Shown here: in pieces, positions 1-11,467 of the stretch
How the letters are laid out: each line of letters starts with the position of its first letter
How positions within the stretch are numbered: position 1 is the stretch's first letter
Assembly: GCA_035048495.1 (NCBI GenBank)
Contig: CM068548.1
Coordinates: forward strand, 248,001-312,000
DNA from: Euptelea pleiosperma
Lineage: Eukaryota; Streptophyta; Magnoliopsida; Ranunculales; Eupteleaceae
Length of the DNA stretch: 64,000 nucleotides
Direction of reading: 5' to 3'
The notes under the pieces: generated by a model
The model's input: the letters and a program-made list of their open reading frames with translations, nothing else
Told to the model about the DNA's origin: nothing
Database searches by the model: none
Made by a program: the position numbers and the translations under genes

Positions 1-161
1 CTTCCATTACTATTGTTTCATAACATTTGAAGTGGTGGAAGAAGATTCGTGACAGTCGAAACAAGTTAGCTCCATCAGTGCGTCAACGTCTCAAATTGGA
101 CTCAGTTTGTGTGTTACATTCCGAACCTATAACTTTTGACTTTTTCGCAACCGGACCTCGT

Positions 162-280
162 AATTGGACTCAAACTCTTGTATTACTATTATTTCAACAC
201 ATTTGATGTGTTGGAACAAGATTCGGGACGGTCGAAACTAGTTAGCTCCATCCGTTCGTCAACGTCTCAAATTGGACTCA
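162..280 (+). repeat. Internal 11-bp direct repeat within the monomer
   Basis: AATTGGACTCA occurs at 162-172 and again at 270-280, 108 bp apart within one B monomer. The same pair exists in most classes; C, F and L have AATTAGACTCA at the first site. It could be a trace of an older, shorter unit, or chance. Confidence 0.7.
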
Positions 281-684
281 GTTTGTGTGTTACATTCCGA
301 AGCCTATAACTTGTGACTTTTTTGCAACCGGACCTCATAATTAGACTCAAACTCTTCCATTACTATTGTTTTAACAGATTTGAAGTGTTGGAACAATATT
401 TTGGGACAGTCGAAACAAGTTAGCTCCATCCGTACGTCAACGTCTCAAATTAGACTCAGTTTCTGTGTTCCATTCCGAAGCCTATAACTTGTGACTTTTT
501 CACAACCGGACCTCGTAATTGGACTCAAACTCTTCTATTACTATTGTTTCAACAGATTTGAAGTGTTGGAATAAGATTTGGGACAGTCGAAACAAGTTAG
601 CTCCATCCGTGCATCAACGTCTCAAATTCGACTCAATTTGTGTGTAATATTCCGAAGCCTATAACTTGTGACTTTGTCGCAATC

Positions 685-861
685 AGACCTCGTAATTTTA
701 CACAAACTCTTCCATTATTATTGTTTCAACACATTTGATGTATTGGAACATTATTCGGGACAGGCAAAACAAGTTAGCTCCATCCGTGCGTCAACATCTC
801 AAATTGGACATAGTTTGTGTGTTACATTCCGAAGCCAATAACTTGTGACTTTTTCGCAACC
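685..861 (+). repeat. Representative type E monomer
   Basis: Marks are AGACCTCGTAATTTTAC, CATTATTATTG, GTATTGGAACATTATTCGG, GGACAGGCAAAAC, GTCAACATCTC, TTGGACATAG and CCGAAGCCAATAAC. This copy has the CATTTGATGTATTGG variant where most have CATTTGAAGTATTGG. It is the most distinct class and serves as a marker for deletions and hybrid units. Confidence 0.87.
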
Positions 862-1213
862 GGACCTCGTAATTGGACTCAAACTCTTGTATTACTATTA
901 TTTCAACACATTGATGTGTTGGAACAAGATTCGGGACGGTCGAAACAAGTTAGCTCCATCCGTTCGTCAACGTCTCAAATTGGACTCAGTTTGTGTGTTA
1001 CGTTCCGAACCCTATAACTTGTGACTTTTTCGCAACCGGAGCTCGTAATTGGACTCGAACTCTTCCATTACTATTGTTTCATCACATTTGAAGTGGTGGA
1101 ACAAGATTCGTGAGAGTCGAAACAAGTTAGCTCCATCCGTGCGTCAACGTCTCAAATTGGACTCAGTTTGTGTGTTACATTCCGAAGCCTATAACTTGTG
1201 ACTTTTTGCAACC

Positions 1214-1390
1214 GGACCTCATTATTAGACTCATACTCTTCCATTACTATTGTTTCAACACATTTGATGTGTTGGAACAAGATTCGGGACGGTCGAAACA
1301 AGTTAGCTCCATCCGTGCGTCAACGTCTCAAATTGGACTCAGTTTGTGTGTTACATTCCGAAGGCTATAACTTGTGACTTTTTTGCAACC
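1214..1390 (+). repeat. Representative type L monomer
   Basis: This looks like a composite: an F-like 5' end (CTCATTATTAGACTCATAC) joined to a B/G-like dyad (CAACACATTTGATGTGTTGG) and GGGACGGTCG, ending with GTGCGTCAAC. It is found near 1.2, 2.8, 10.8, 21.4 and 28.8 kb. Confidence 0.75.
1250..1280. other. 31-nt near-perfect hairpin in an L monomer
   Basis: The arms TTGTTTCAACACAT and ATGTGTTGGAACAA flank a TTG loop. They pair along 14 positions with a single T/G mismatch. The inner eight pairs are perfect. The same dyad recurs in B and G monomers. Confidence 0.85.
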
Positions 1391-1743
1391 GGACCTCATA
1401 ATTAGACTGATACTCTTCCATTACTATTGTTTCAACATATTTGAAGTGTTGGAACAAGATTCGGGACAGTCGAAACAAGTTAGCTCCATCCGTTCGTCAA
1501 CGTCTCAAATTGGACTCAGTTTCTGTGTTACATTCCGAAGCCTATAACTTGTGACTTTTTCGCAACCGGACCTCACAATTAGACCCAAACTCTCCATTAC
1601 TATTGTTTCAATGGATTTGAAGTGTTGGAAAAATATTTGGGATAGTCAAAACAAGTTAGCTCCATCCGTGCGTCAACGTCTCAAATTGGATTCAGTTTGT
1701 GTGTTACATTCCTAAGCCTATAACTTGTGACTTTTTCGCAACC

Positions 1744-3333
1744 GGACCTCGTAATTGGACTCAAACTCTTCTATTACTCTTGTTTCAACAGATTTGAAGT
1801 GTTGGAACAAGATTCGGGACAGTCGAAACAAGTTAGCTCCATCAGTGCGTCAACGTCTCAAATTGGACTCAGTTTGTGTGTTACATTCCGAACCTATAAC
1901 TTGTGACTTTTTCGCAACCGGACCTCGTAATTGGACTCAAACTCTTGTATTACTATTATTTCAACACATTTGATGTGTTGGAACAAGATTCGGGACGGTC
2001 GAAACTAGTTAGCTCCATCCGTTCGTCAACGTCTCAAATTGGACTCAGTTTGTGTGTTACATTCCGAAGCCTATAACTTGTGACTTTTTTGCAACCGACC
2101 TCATAATTAGACTCAAACTCTTCCATTACTATTGTTTTAACAGATTTGAAGTGTTGGAACAATATTTGGGACAGTCGAAACAAGTTAGCTCCATCCGTAC
2201 GTCAACGTCTCAAATTAGACTTAGTTTCTGTGTTCCATTCCGAAGCCTATAACTTGTGACTTTTTCACAACCGGACCTCGTAATTGGACTCAAACTCTTC
2301 TATTACTATTGTTTCAACAGATTTGAAGTGTTGGAATAAGATTTGGGACAGTCGAAACAAGTTAGCTCCATCCGTGCATCAACGTCTCAAATTCGACTCA
2401 ATTTGTGTGTAACATTCCGAAGCCTATAACTTGTGACTTTGTCGCAATCAGACCTCGAAATTTTACTCAAACTCTTCCATTATTATTGTTTCCGCACATT
2501 TGATGTATTGGAACATTATTCGGGACAGGCAAAACAAGTTAGCTCCATCCGTGCGTCAACATCTCAAATTGGACATAGTTTGTGTGTTACATTCCGAAGC
2601 CAATAACTTGTCACTTTTTCGCAACCGGACCTCGTAATTGGACTCAAACTCTTGTATTACTATTATTTCAACACATTTGATGTGTTGGAACAAGATTCGG
2701 GACGGTCGAAACAAGTTAGCTCCATCCGTTCGTCAACGTCTCAAATTGGACTCAGTTTGTGTGTTACATTCCGAAGCCTATAACTTGTGAGTTTTTTGCA
2801 ACCGGACCTCATTATTAGACTCATACTCTTCCATTACTATTGTTTCAACACATTTGATGTGTTGGAACAAGATTCGGGACGGTCGAAACAAGTTAGCTCC
2901 ATCCGTGCGTCAACGTCTCAAATTGGACTCAGTTGTGTGTTACATTCCGAAGGCTATAACTTGTGACTTTTTTGCAACCGGACCTCATAATTAGACTCAT
3001 ACTCTTCCATTACTATTGTTTCAACATATTTGAAGTGTTGGAACAAGATTCGGGACAGTCGAAACAAGTTAGCTCCATCCGTTCGTCAACGTCTCAAATT
3101 GGACTCAGTTTCTGTGTTACATTCCGAAGCCTATAACTTGTGACTTTTTCGCAACCGGACCTCATAATTAGACTCAAACTCTTCCATTACTATTGTTTCA
3201 ACAGATTTGAAGTGTTGGAACAATATTTGGGACTGTCGAAACAAGTTAGCTCCATCCGTACGTCAACGTCTCAAATTGGACTCAGTTTCTGTGTTGCATT
3301 CCGAAGCCTATAACTTGTGACTTTTTCGCAACC
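1744..3333 (+). repeat. Left block, second 10-monomer-like unit
   Basis: The block begins with a hybrid monomer (1744-1919) whose 5' half is type I/D-like (CAACAGATTTG) and whose 3' half is type A with the CATCAGTGCG variant. It then repeats B-C-D-E-B', but continues with L-F-C2 and so departs from the first unit: A' is skipped and H is replaced by a C-like monomer with GGGACTGTCG. The copy is imperfect and consistent with old unequal exchange. No gene is present. Confidence 0.8.
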
Positions 3334-4745
3334 GGACCTCGTGATTGGACTCAAACTCTTCTATAACTATTGTTACAACACATTTGATGTGTTGGAACAA
3401 GATTCCGGACGGTCGAAACTAGTTAGCTCCATCCGTTCGTCAACCTCTCAAATTGGACTCAGTTTGTGAGTTACATTCCGAAGCCTATAACTTGTGACTT
3501 TTTGCAACCGGACCTCATAATTAGACTCATACTCTTCCATTACTATTGTTTCAACATATTTGAAGTGTTGGAACAAGATTCGGGACAGTCGAAACAAGTT
3601 AGCTCCATCCGTTCGTCAACGTCTCAAATTGGACTCAGTTTCTGTGTTACATTCCGAAGCCTATAACTTCTGACTTTTTCGCAACCGGACCTCATAATTA
3701 GACTCAAACACTTCCATTACTATTGTTTAAACAGATTTGAAGTGTTGGAACAATATTGGGACAGTCGAAACAAGTTAGCTCCATCCGTACGTCAACGTCT
3801 CAAATTGGACTCAGTTTCTGTGTTACATTCCTAAGCCTATAACTTGTTACTTTTTCGCAACCGGACCTCGTAATTGGACTCAAACTCTTCTATTACTATT
3901 GTTTCAAAAGATTTGAAGTGTTGGAATAAGATTTGGAACAGTCGAAACAAGTTAGCTCCATCCGTGCATCAACGTCTCAAATTCGACTCAATTTGTGTGT
4001 AACATTCCGAAGCCTATAACTTGTGACTTTGTCGCAATCAGACCTCGTAATTTTACTCAAACTCTTCCATTATTATTGTTTCAACACATTTGAAGTATTG
4101 GAACATGATTCGGGACAGGCAAAACAAGTTAGCTCCATCCGTACGTCAACGTCTCAAATTGGACTCAGTTTCTGTGTTGCATTCCGAAGCCTATAACTTG
4201 TGACTTTTTCGCAACCGGACCTCGTGATTGGACTCAAACTCTTCTATAACTATTGTTACAACACATTTGATGTGTTGGAACAAGATTCGGGACGGTCGAA
4301 ACTAGTTAGCTCCATCCGTTCGTCAACCTCTCAAATTGGACTCAGTTTGTGAGTTACATTCCGAAGCCTATAACTTGTGACTTTTTTGCAACCGGACCTC
4401 ATAATTAGACTCATACTCTTCCATTACTATTGTTTCAACATATTTGAAGTGTTGGAACAAGATTCGGGACAGTCGAAACAAGTTAGCTCCATCCGTTCGT
4501 CAACGTCTCAAATTGGACTCAGTTTCTGTGTTACATTCCGAAGCCTATAACTTGTGACTTTTTCGCAACCGGACCTCATAATTAGACTCAAACTCTTCCA
4601 TTACTATTGTTTCAACAGATTTGAAGTGGGAACAATATTTGGGACTGTCGAAACAAGTTAGCTCCATCCGTACGTCAACGTCTCAAATTGGACTCAGTTT
4701 CTGTGTTGCATTCCGAAGCCTATAACTTGTGACTTTTTCGCAACC
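3334..4745 (+). repeat. 8-monomer module, copy 1
   Basis: The order is G-F-C-D-E-G-F-C2, with starts at 3334, 3510, 3687, 3863, 4040, 4217, 4394 and 4571. The E unit (4040-4216) is a hybrid: its 5' part has the E marks (AATTTTACTC, GGACAGGCAAAAC) and its 3' part has the C marks (CCGTACGTC, TTTCTGTGTTGC). The C2 unit is two bases short near 4626 (GAAGTGGGAAC). No gene is present. Confidence 0.85.
3510..3686 (+). repeat. Representative type F monomer
   Basis: Marks are CTCATAATTAGACTCATAC, CAACATATTTGAAGTGTTGG, GATTCGGGACAGTCG, CCGTTCGTC and TTTCTGTGTTAC. It is common throughout and most frequent on the right. Confidence 0.85.
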
Positions 4746-6160
4746 GGACCTCGTGATTGGACTCAAACTCTTCTATAACTATTGTTACAACACATTTGAT
4801 GTGTTGGAACAAGATTCCGGACGGTCGAAACTAGTTAGCTCCATCCGTTCGTCAACCTCTCAAATTGGACTCAGTTTGTGAGTTACATTCCGAAGCCTAT
4901 AACTTGTGACTTTTTTGCAACCGGACCTCATAATTAGACTCATACTCTTCCATTACTATTGTTCAACATATTTGAAGTGTTGGAACAAGATTCGGGACAG
5001 TCGAAACAAGTTAGCTCCATCCGTTCGTCAACGTCTCAAATTCGACTCAGTTTCTGTGTTACATTCCGAAGCCTATAACTTCTGACTTTTTCGCAACCGG
5101 ACCTCATAATTAGACTCAAACTCTTCCATTACTATTGTTTAAACAGATTTGAAGTGTTGGAACAATATTTCGGACAGTCGAAACAAGTTAGCTCCATCCG
5201 TACGTCAACGTCTCAAATTGGACTCAGTTTCTGTGTTACATTCCTAAGCCTATAACTTGTGACTTTTTCGCAACCGGACCTCGTAATTGGACTCAAACTC
5301 TTCTATTACTATTGTTTCAAAAGATTTGAAGTGTTGGAATAAGATTTGGGACAGTCGAAACAAGTTAGCTCCATCCGTGCATCAACGTCTCAAATTCGAC
5401 TCAATTTGTGTGTAACATTCCGAAGCCTATAACTTGTGACTTTGTCGCAATCAGACCTCGTAATTTTACTCAAACTCTTCCATTATTATTGTTTCAACAC
5501 ATTTGAAGTATTGGAACATGATTCGGGACAGGCAAAACAAGTTAGCTCCATCCATGCGTCAACATCTCAAATTGGACATAGTTTGTGTGTTGCATTCCGA
5601 AGCCTATAACTTGTGACTTTTTCGCAACCGGACCTCGTGATTGGACTCAAACTCTTCTATAACTATTGTTACAACACATTTGATGTGTTGGAACAAGATT
5701 CCGGACGGTCGAAACTAGTTAGCTCCATCCGTTCGTCAACCTCTCAAATTGGACTCAGTTTGTGAGTTACATTCCGAAGCCTATAACTTGTGACTTTTTT
5801 GCAACCGGACCTCATAATTAGACTCATACTCTTCCACTACTATTGTTTCAACATATTTGAAGTGTTGGAACAAGATTCGGGACAGTCGAAACAAGTTAGC
5901 TCCATCCGTTCGTCAACGTCTCAAATTGGACTCAGTTTCTGTGTTACATTCCGAAGCCTATAACTTGTGACTTTTTCGCAACCAGACCTCATAATTAGGC
6001 TCAAACTCTTCCATTACTATTGTTTCAACAGATTTGAAGTGTTGGAACAATATTTGGGACAGTCGAAACAAGTTAGCTCCATCCGTACGTCAACGTCTCA
6101 AATTGGACTCAGTTTCTGTGTTGCATTCCGAAGCCTATAACTTGTGACTTTTTCGCAACC
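4746..6160 (+). repeat. 8-monomer module, copy 2
   Basis: This repeats the G-F-C-D-E-G-F-C order of the preceding module, about 1412 bp further on, with starts at 4746, 4923, 5099, 5276, 5453, 5630, 5807 and 5984. The E unit here keeps more of the E sequence (CATCTCAAATTGGACATAG) but ends in a C-like TGTTGCATTCC. A one-base gap lies in the F unit near 4962. No gene is present. Confidence 0.85.
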
Positions 6161-6337
6161 GGACCTCGTGATTGGACTCAAACTCTTCTATTACTATTGT
6201 TTCAACACATTTGAAGTGTCTAAACAAGATTCGGGACAGTCAAAATAAGTTAGCTCCATCCGTACGTCAACGTCTCAAATTGGACTCAGTTTCTGTGTTG
6301 CATTCCGAAGCATATAACTTGTGACTTTTTCGCAACC
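6161..6337 (+). repeat. Single J/C hybrid monomer
   Basis: This 177-bp unit has a J-like 5' part (CTCGTGATTGG, then CAACACATTTGAAGTGTC and TAAACAAG). It switches to C-like sequence (GTACGTC, CTGTGTTGC) with a private CATATAAC. It sits between the 8-monomer modules and the G monomer at 6338 that precedes block X. Confidence 0.7.
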
Positions 6338-6514
6338 GGACCTCGTGATTGGACTCAAACTCTTCTATAACTATTGTTACAACACATTTGATGTGTTGGA
6401 ACAAGATTCGGGACGGTCGAAACTAGTTAGCTCCATCCGTTCGTCAACCTCTCAAATTGGACTCAGTTTGTGAGTTACATTCCGAAGCCTATAACTTGTG
6501 ACTTTTTCACAACC

Positions 6515-6691
6515 GGACCTCGTGATTGCACTCAAACTCTTCTATTACTATTGTTTCAACACATTTGAAGTGTTGAAAGAAGATTCGGGATAGTCAAAAC
6601 AAGTTAGCTCCATCCGTTCGTCAACGTCTCGAATTGGACTCAGTTTGTGTGTTACGTTCCGAACCCTATAACTTGTGACTTTTTCGCTACC
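6515..6691 (+). repeat. Representative type J monomer
   Basis: Marks are CTCGTGATTGCACTC, CAACACATTTGAAGTGTTG followed by AAAGAAG, GATAGTCAAAAC and GTTACGTTCC. It occurs once per X copy, at 6515, 17126 and 24553, immediately after the junction, so it marks the start of each X copy. Confidence 0.85.
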
Positions 6692-6868
6692 GGACCTCGA
6701 AATTGGACTCAAACTCTTCCATTACTATTGTTTCATCACATTTGAAGTGGTGGAACAAGATTCGTGACATTCGACACAAGTTAGCTCCATCTGTGCGTCA
6801 ACGTCTCAAATTGGACACAGTTTGTGTGTTACATTCCGTAGCCTATAACTTGTGACTTTTTCGCAACC
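6692..6868 (+). repeat. Representative type K monomer
   Basis: This is an A-like unit (CATCACATTTGAAGTGGTGG) with GTGACATTCGACAC, CCATCTGTGCG, TTGGACACAG and CCGTAGCC. The K' form near 13.95 kb has GACATTCGAAAC. It precedes H. Confidence 0.82.
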
Positions 6869-7045
6869 GGACCTCATAATTAGACCCAAACTCTTCCATT
6901 ACTATTGTTTCAATGGATTTGAAGTATTGGAAAAATATTTGGGACAGTCAAAACAAGTTAGCTCCATCCGTGCGTCATCGACTCAAATTGGACTCAGTTT
7001 GTGAGTTACATTCCGAACCCTATAACTTGTGACTTTTTCGCAACC
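6869..7045 (+). repeat. Representative type H monomer
   Basis: Marks are AATTAGACCCAAAC, CAATGGATTTGAAG, GGAAAAATATTTGGG and GTCAAAACAAG. Related copies such as 14125-14298 have TTTTAATAGATTTG and GTGTGCTAC. It follows K and precedes I. Confidence 0.82.
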
Positions 7046-7222
7046 GGACCTCGTAATTGGACTCAAACTCTTCTATTACTATTGTTTCAACAGATTTGAA
7101 GTGTTGGAACAAGATTCGGGACGGTCGAAACAAGTTAGCTCCATCCGTTCGTCAACGTCTCGAATTGGACTCAGTTTGTGTGTTACGTTCCGAACCCTAT
7201 AACTTGTGACTTTTTCGCAACC
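7046..7222 (+). repeat. Representative type I monomer
   Basis: Marks are CTTCTATTACTATTG, CAACAGATTTGAAGTG, GATTCGGGACGGTCG, CCGTTCGTC and GTTACGTTCCGAACCC. It precedes A in nearly every occurrence. Confidence 0.83.
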
Positions 7223-7398
7223 GGACCTCGTAATTGGACTCAAACTCTTCCATTCCTATTGTTTCATCACATTTGAAGTGGTGGAAGAAGATTCGTGACA
7301 GTCGAAACAAGTTAGCTCCATCAGTGCGTCAACGTCTCAAATTGGACTCAGTTTGTGTGTTACATTCCGAACCTATAACTTGTGACTTTTTCGCAACC

Positions 7399-7575
7399 GG
7401 ACCTCGTAATTGGACTCAAACTCTTGTATTACTCTTATTTCAACACATTTGATGTGTTGGAACAAGATTCGGGACGGTCGAAACTAGTTAGCTCCATCCG
7501 TTCGTCAACGTCTCAAATTGGACTCAGTTTGTGTGTTACATTCCGAAGCCTATCACTTGTGACTTTTTTTCAACT
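7399..7575 (+). repeat. Representative type B monomer
   Basis: Marks are CTTGTATTACTCTTATTTC (CTATTATTTC in most copies), CAACACATTTGATGTGTTGG, GGGACGGTCGAAACTAGTTAG and CCGTTCGTC. It contains ACTAGT, which is absent from most other classes. Confidence 0.85.
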
Positions 7576-7752
7576 GGACCTCATAATTAGACTCAAACTC
7601 TTCCATTACTATTGTTTTAACAGATTTGAAGTGTTGGAACAATATTTGGGACAGTCGAAACAAGTTAGCTCCATCCGTACGTCAACGTCTCAAATTGGAC
7701 TCAGTTTCTGTGTTACATTCCTAAGCCTATAACTTGTGACTTTTTCGCAACC
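7576..7752 (+). repeat. Representative type C monomer
   Basis: Marks are CTCATAATTAGACTCAAAC, CAGATTTG, GGAACAATATTTGGGAC, CCGTACGTC and TTTCTGTGTTAC followed by CCTAAGCC. It is usually followed by D. Confidence 0.85.
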
Positions 7753-7929
7753 GGACCTCGTAATTGGACTCAAACTCTTCTATTACTATTGTTTCAAAAG
7801 ATTTGAAGTGTTGGAATAAGATTTGGGACAGTCGAAACAAGTTAGCTCCATCCGTGCATCAACGTCTCAAATTCGACTCAATTTGTGTGTAACATTCCGA
7901 AGCCTATAACTTGTGACTTTGTCGCAATC
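7753..7929 (+). repeat. Representative type D monomer
   Basis: Marks are CTTCTATTACTATTG, CAAAAGATTTG, GGAATAAGATTTGGG, GTGCATCAAC, AATTCGACTCAATTTG, TGTAACATTCC and the end GACTTTGTCGCAATC. It is almost always followed by E. Confidence 0.87.
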
Positions 7930-8106
7930 AGACCTCGTAATTTTACTCAAACTCTTCCATTATTATTGTTTCAACACATTTGAAGTATTGGAACATGATT
8001 CGGGACAGGCAAAACAAGTTAGCTCCATCCGTGCGTCAACATCTCAAATTGGACATAGTTTGTGTGTTGCATTCCGAAGCCTATAACTTGTGACTTTTTC
8101 GCAACC

Positions 8107-8283
8107 GGACCTCGTGATTGGACTCAAACTCTTCTATAACTATTGTTACAACACATTTGATGTGTTGGAACAAGATTCCGGACGGTCGAAACTAGTTAGC
8201 TCCATCCGTTCGTCAACCTCTCAAATTGGACTCAGTTTGTGAGTTACATTCCGAAGCCTATAACTTGTGACTTTTTTGCAACC
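8107..8283 (+). repeat. Representative type G monomer
   Basis: Marks are CTCGTGATTGG, CTTCTATAACTATTGTTAC, CAACACATTTGATGTGTTGG, CTAGTTAG, GTCAACCTCTC and TTTGTGAGTTAC. It is usually followed by F. Confidence 0.85.
8143..8173. other. 31-nt near-perfect hairpin in a G monomer
   Basis: The arms TTGTTACAACACAT and ATGTGTTGGAACAA flank TTG, with one mismatch. G monomers carry this form throughout the window. Confidence 0.85.
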
Positions 8284-11200
8284 GACCTCATAATTAGACT
8301 CATACTCTTCCATTACTATTGTTTCAACATATTTGAAGTGTTGGAACAAGATTCGGGACAGTCGAAACAAGTTAGCTCCATCCGTTCGTCAACGTCTCAA
8401 ATTGGACTCAGTTTCTGTGTTACATTCCGAAGCCTATAACTTGTGACTTTTTCGCAACCAGACCTCATAATTAGGCTCAAACTCTTCCATTACTATTGTT
8501 TCAACAGATTTGAAGTGTTGGAACAATATTTGGGACAGTCGAAACAAGTTAGCTCCATCCGTACGTCAACGTCTCAAATTGGACTCAGTTTCTGTGTTGC
8601 ATTCCGAAGCATATAACTTGTGACTTTTTCGCAACCGGACCTCGTGATTGGACTCAAACTCTTCTATAACTATTGTTACAACACATTTGATGTGTTGGAA
8701 CAAGATTCGGGACGGTCGAAACTAGTTAGCTCCATCCGTTCGTCAACCTCTCAAATTGGACTCAGTTTGTGAGTTACATTCCGAAGCCTATAACTTGTGA
8801 CTTTTTCGCAACCGGACGTCGTGATTGGACTCAAACTCTTCTATAACTATTGTTACAACACATTTGATGTGTTGGAACAAGATTCCGGACGGTCGAAACT
8901 AGTTAGCTCCATCCGTTCGTCAACCTCTCAAATTGGACTCAGTTTGTGAGTTACATTCCGAACCCTATAACTTGTGACTTTTTCGCAACCGGACCTCGAA
9001 ATTGGACTCAAACTCTTCCATTACTATTGTTTCATCACATTTGAAGTGGTGGAACAAGATTCGTGACATTCGACACAAGTTAGCTCCATCTGTCCGTCAA
9101 CGTCTCAAATTGGACACAGTTTGTGTGTTACATTCCGTAGCCTATAACTTGTGACTTTTTCGCAACCGGACCTCACAATTAGACCCAAACTCTTCCATTA
9201 CTATTGTTTCAATGGATTTGAAGTATTGGAAAAATATTTGGGACAGTCAAAACAAGTTAGCTCCATCCGTGCGTCATCGACTCAAATTGGACTCAGTTTG
9301 TGAGTTACATTCCGAACCCTATAACTTGTGACTTTTTCGCAACCGGACCTCGTAATTGGACTCAAACTCTTCTATTACTATTGTTTCAACAGATTTGAAG
9401 TGTTGGAACAAGATTCGGGACGGTCGAAACAAGTTAGCTCCATCCGTTCGTCAACGTCTCGAATTGGACTCAGTTTGTGTGTTACGTTCCGAACCCTATA
9501 ACTTGTGACTTTTTCGCAACCGGACCTCGTAATTGAACTCAAACTCTTCCATTCCTATTGTTTCATCACATTTGAAGTGGTGGAAGAAGATTCGTGACAG
9601 TCGAAACAAGTTAGCTCCATCAGTGCGTCAACGTCTCAAATTGGACTCAGTTTGTGTGTTACATTCCGAACCTATAACTTGTGACTTTTTCGCAACCGGA
9701 CCTCGTAATTGGACTCAAACTCTTGTATTACTCTTATTTCAACACATTTGATGTGTTGGAACAAGATTCGGGACGGTCGAAACTAGTTAGCTCCATCCGT
9801 TCGTCAACGTCTCAAATTGGACTTAGTTTGTGTGTTACATTCCGAAGCCTATCACTTGTGACTTTTTTTCAACTGGACCTCATAATTAGACTCAAACTCT
9901 TCCATTACTATTGTTTTAACAGATTTGAAGTGTTGGAACAATATTTGGGACAGTCGAAACAAGTTAGCTCCATCCGTACGTCAACGTCTCAAATTAGACT
10001 CAGTTTCTGTGTTGCATTCCGAAGCCTATAACTTGTGACTTTTTCACAACCGGACCTCGTAATTGGACTCAAACTCTTCTATTACTATTGTTTCAACAGA
10101 TTAGAAGTGTTGGAATAAGATTTGGAACAGTCAAAACAAGTTAGCTCCATCCGTGCATCAACGTCTCAAATTCGACTCAATTTGTGTATAACATTCCGAA
10201 GCCTATAACTTGTGACTTTGTCGCAATCAGACCTCGTAATTTTACTCAAACTCTTCCATTATTATTGTTTCAACACATTTGAAGTATTGGAACATTATTC
10301 GGGACAGGCAAAACAAGTTAGCTCCATCCGTGCGTCAACATCTCAAATTGGACATAGTTTGTGTGTTACATTCCGAACCCAATAACTTGTGACTTTTTCG
10401 CAACCGGACCTCGTAATTGGACTCAAACTCTTGTATTACTATTATTTCAACACATTTGATGTGTTGGAACAAGATTCGGGACGGTCGAAACAAGTTAGTT
10501 CCATCCGTTCGTCAACGTCTCAAATTGGACTCAGTTTGTGTGTTACGTTCCGAACCCTATAACTTGTGACTTTTTCGCAACCGGAGCTCGTAATTGGACT
10601 CGAACTCTTCCATTACTATTGTTTCATCACATTTGAAGTGGTGGAACAAGATTGGTGACAGTCGAAACAAGTTAGCTCCATCCGTGCGTCAACGTCTCAA
10701 ATTGGACTCAGTTTGTGTGTTACATTCCGAAGCCTATAACTTGTGACTTTTTTGCAACCGGACCTCATAATTAGACTCATACTCTTCCATTACTATTGTT
10801 TCAACACATTTGATGTGTTGGAACAAGATTCGGGACGGTCGAAACAAGTTAGCTCCATCCGTGCGTCAACGTCTCAAATTGGACTCAGTTTGTGTGTTAC
10901 ATTCCGAAGCCTATAACTTGTGACTTTTTCGCAACCGGACCTCATAATTAGACTCAAACTCTTCCATTACTATTGTTTCAACAGATTTGAAGTGTTGGAA
11001 CAATATTTGGGACTGTCGAAACAAGTTAGCTCCATCCGTACGTCAACGTCTCAAATTGGTCTCAGTTTCTGTGTTGCATTCCGAAGCCTATAACTTGTGA
11101 CTTTTTCGCAACCGGACCTCGTGATTGGACTCAAACTCTTCTATAACTATTGTTACAACACATTTGATGTGTTGGAACAAGATTCGGGACGGTCGAAACT

Positions 11201-11290
11201 AGTTAGCTCCATCCGTTCGTCAACCTCTCAAATTGGACTCAGTTTGTGAGTTACATTCCGAAGCCTATAACTTGTGACTTTTTTGCAACC

Positions 11291-11467
11291 GGACCTCATA
11301 ATTAGACTCATACTCTTCCATTACTATTGTTTCAACATATTTGAAGTGTTGGAACAAGATTCGGGACAGTCGAAACAAGTTAGCTCTATCCGTTCGTCAA
11401 CGTCTCAAATTGGACTCAGTTTCTGTGTTACATTCCGAAGCCTATAACTTGTGACTTTGTCGCAATC
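11291..11467 (+). repeat. F monomer with a D-type tail
   Basis: The body is type F (CATACTC, CAACATATTTG, TTTCTGTG). The last part is the D-type GACTTTGTCGCAATC that normally precedes an E monomer, and an E unit follows at 11468. The switch falls in the conserved CCTATAACTTGTGACTT segment. The same hybrid is present in X2 and X3. Confidence 0.75.

Larger units (their letters stand above)
1..1743 (+). repeat. Left block, first 10-monomer unit
   Basis: This block starts inside a type A monomer and runs A-B-C-D-E-B'-A'-L-F-H, with boundaries at 153, 330, 508, 685, 862, 1038, 1214, 1391 and 1568. The same opening order recurs about 1767 bp later: the uncommon CATCAGTGCG variant is at 73 and again at about 1840. 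The first monomer is cut by the window edge, so the array continues to the left. No gene is present. Confidence 0.85.
6692..8990 (+). repeat. 13-monomer sub-repeat in X1
   Basis: The order is K-H-I-A-B-C-D-E-G-F-C-G-G, with starts at 6692, 6869, 7046, 7223, 7399, 7576, 7753, 7930, 8107, 8284, 8460, 8637 and 8814. The next K starts at 8991 and the series K-H-I-A-B-C-D-E is repeated before it diverges, giving a period of 2299 bp. The F monomer at 8284 lacks one G of the usual CCGGACC. The same sub-repeat is at 17303-19602 and 24730-27029. Confidence 0.88.

Noticed and set aside
1190..1200. TATA-like CTATAAC as a promoter in each monomer
   Set aside because: A short AT-rich match present in nearly every unit is not evidence of transcription. 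No initiator, downstream gene or other promoter element supports it.
1268..1290. CENP-B box
   Set aside because: GGAACAAGATTCGGG matches only the AnnCGGG half of the NTTCGNNNNANNCGGGN consensus. The required 5' TTCG is absent, and TTCGCAACCGG does not fit either.
7382..7732. Open reading frames of 66 to 116 codons, many of them repeated across the window
   Set aside because: The monomer is 177 bp, or 59 codons, so a frame open in one unit stays in register in the next. The same peptides recur wherever the same monomer classes recur, start codons fall at arbitrary monomer positions, and one-base indels break the frame freely. There is no sign of coding selection.
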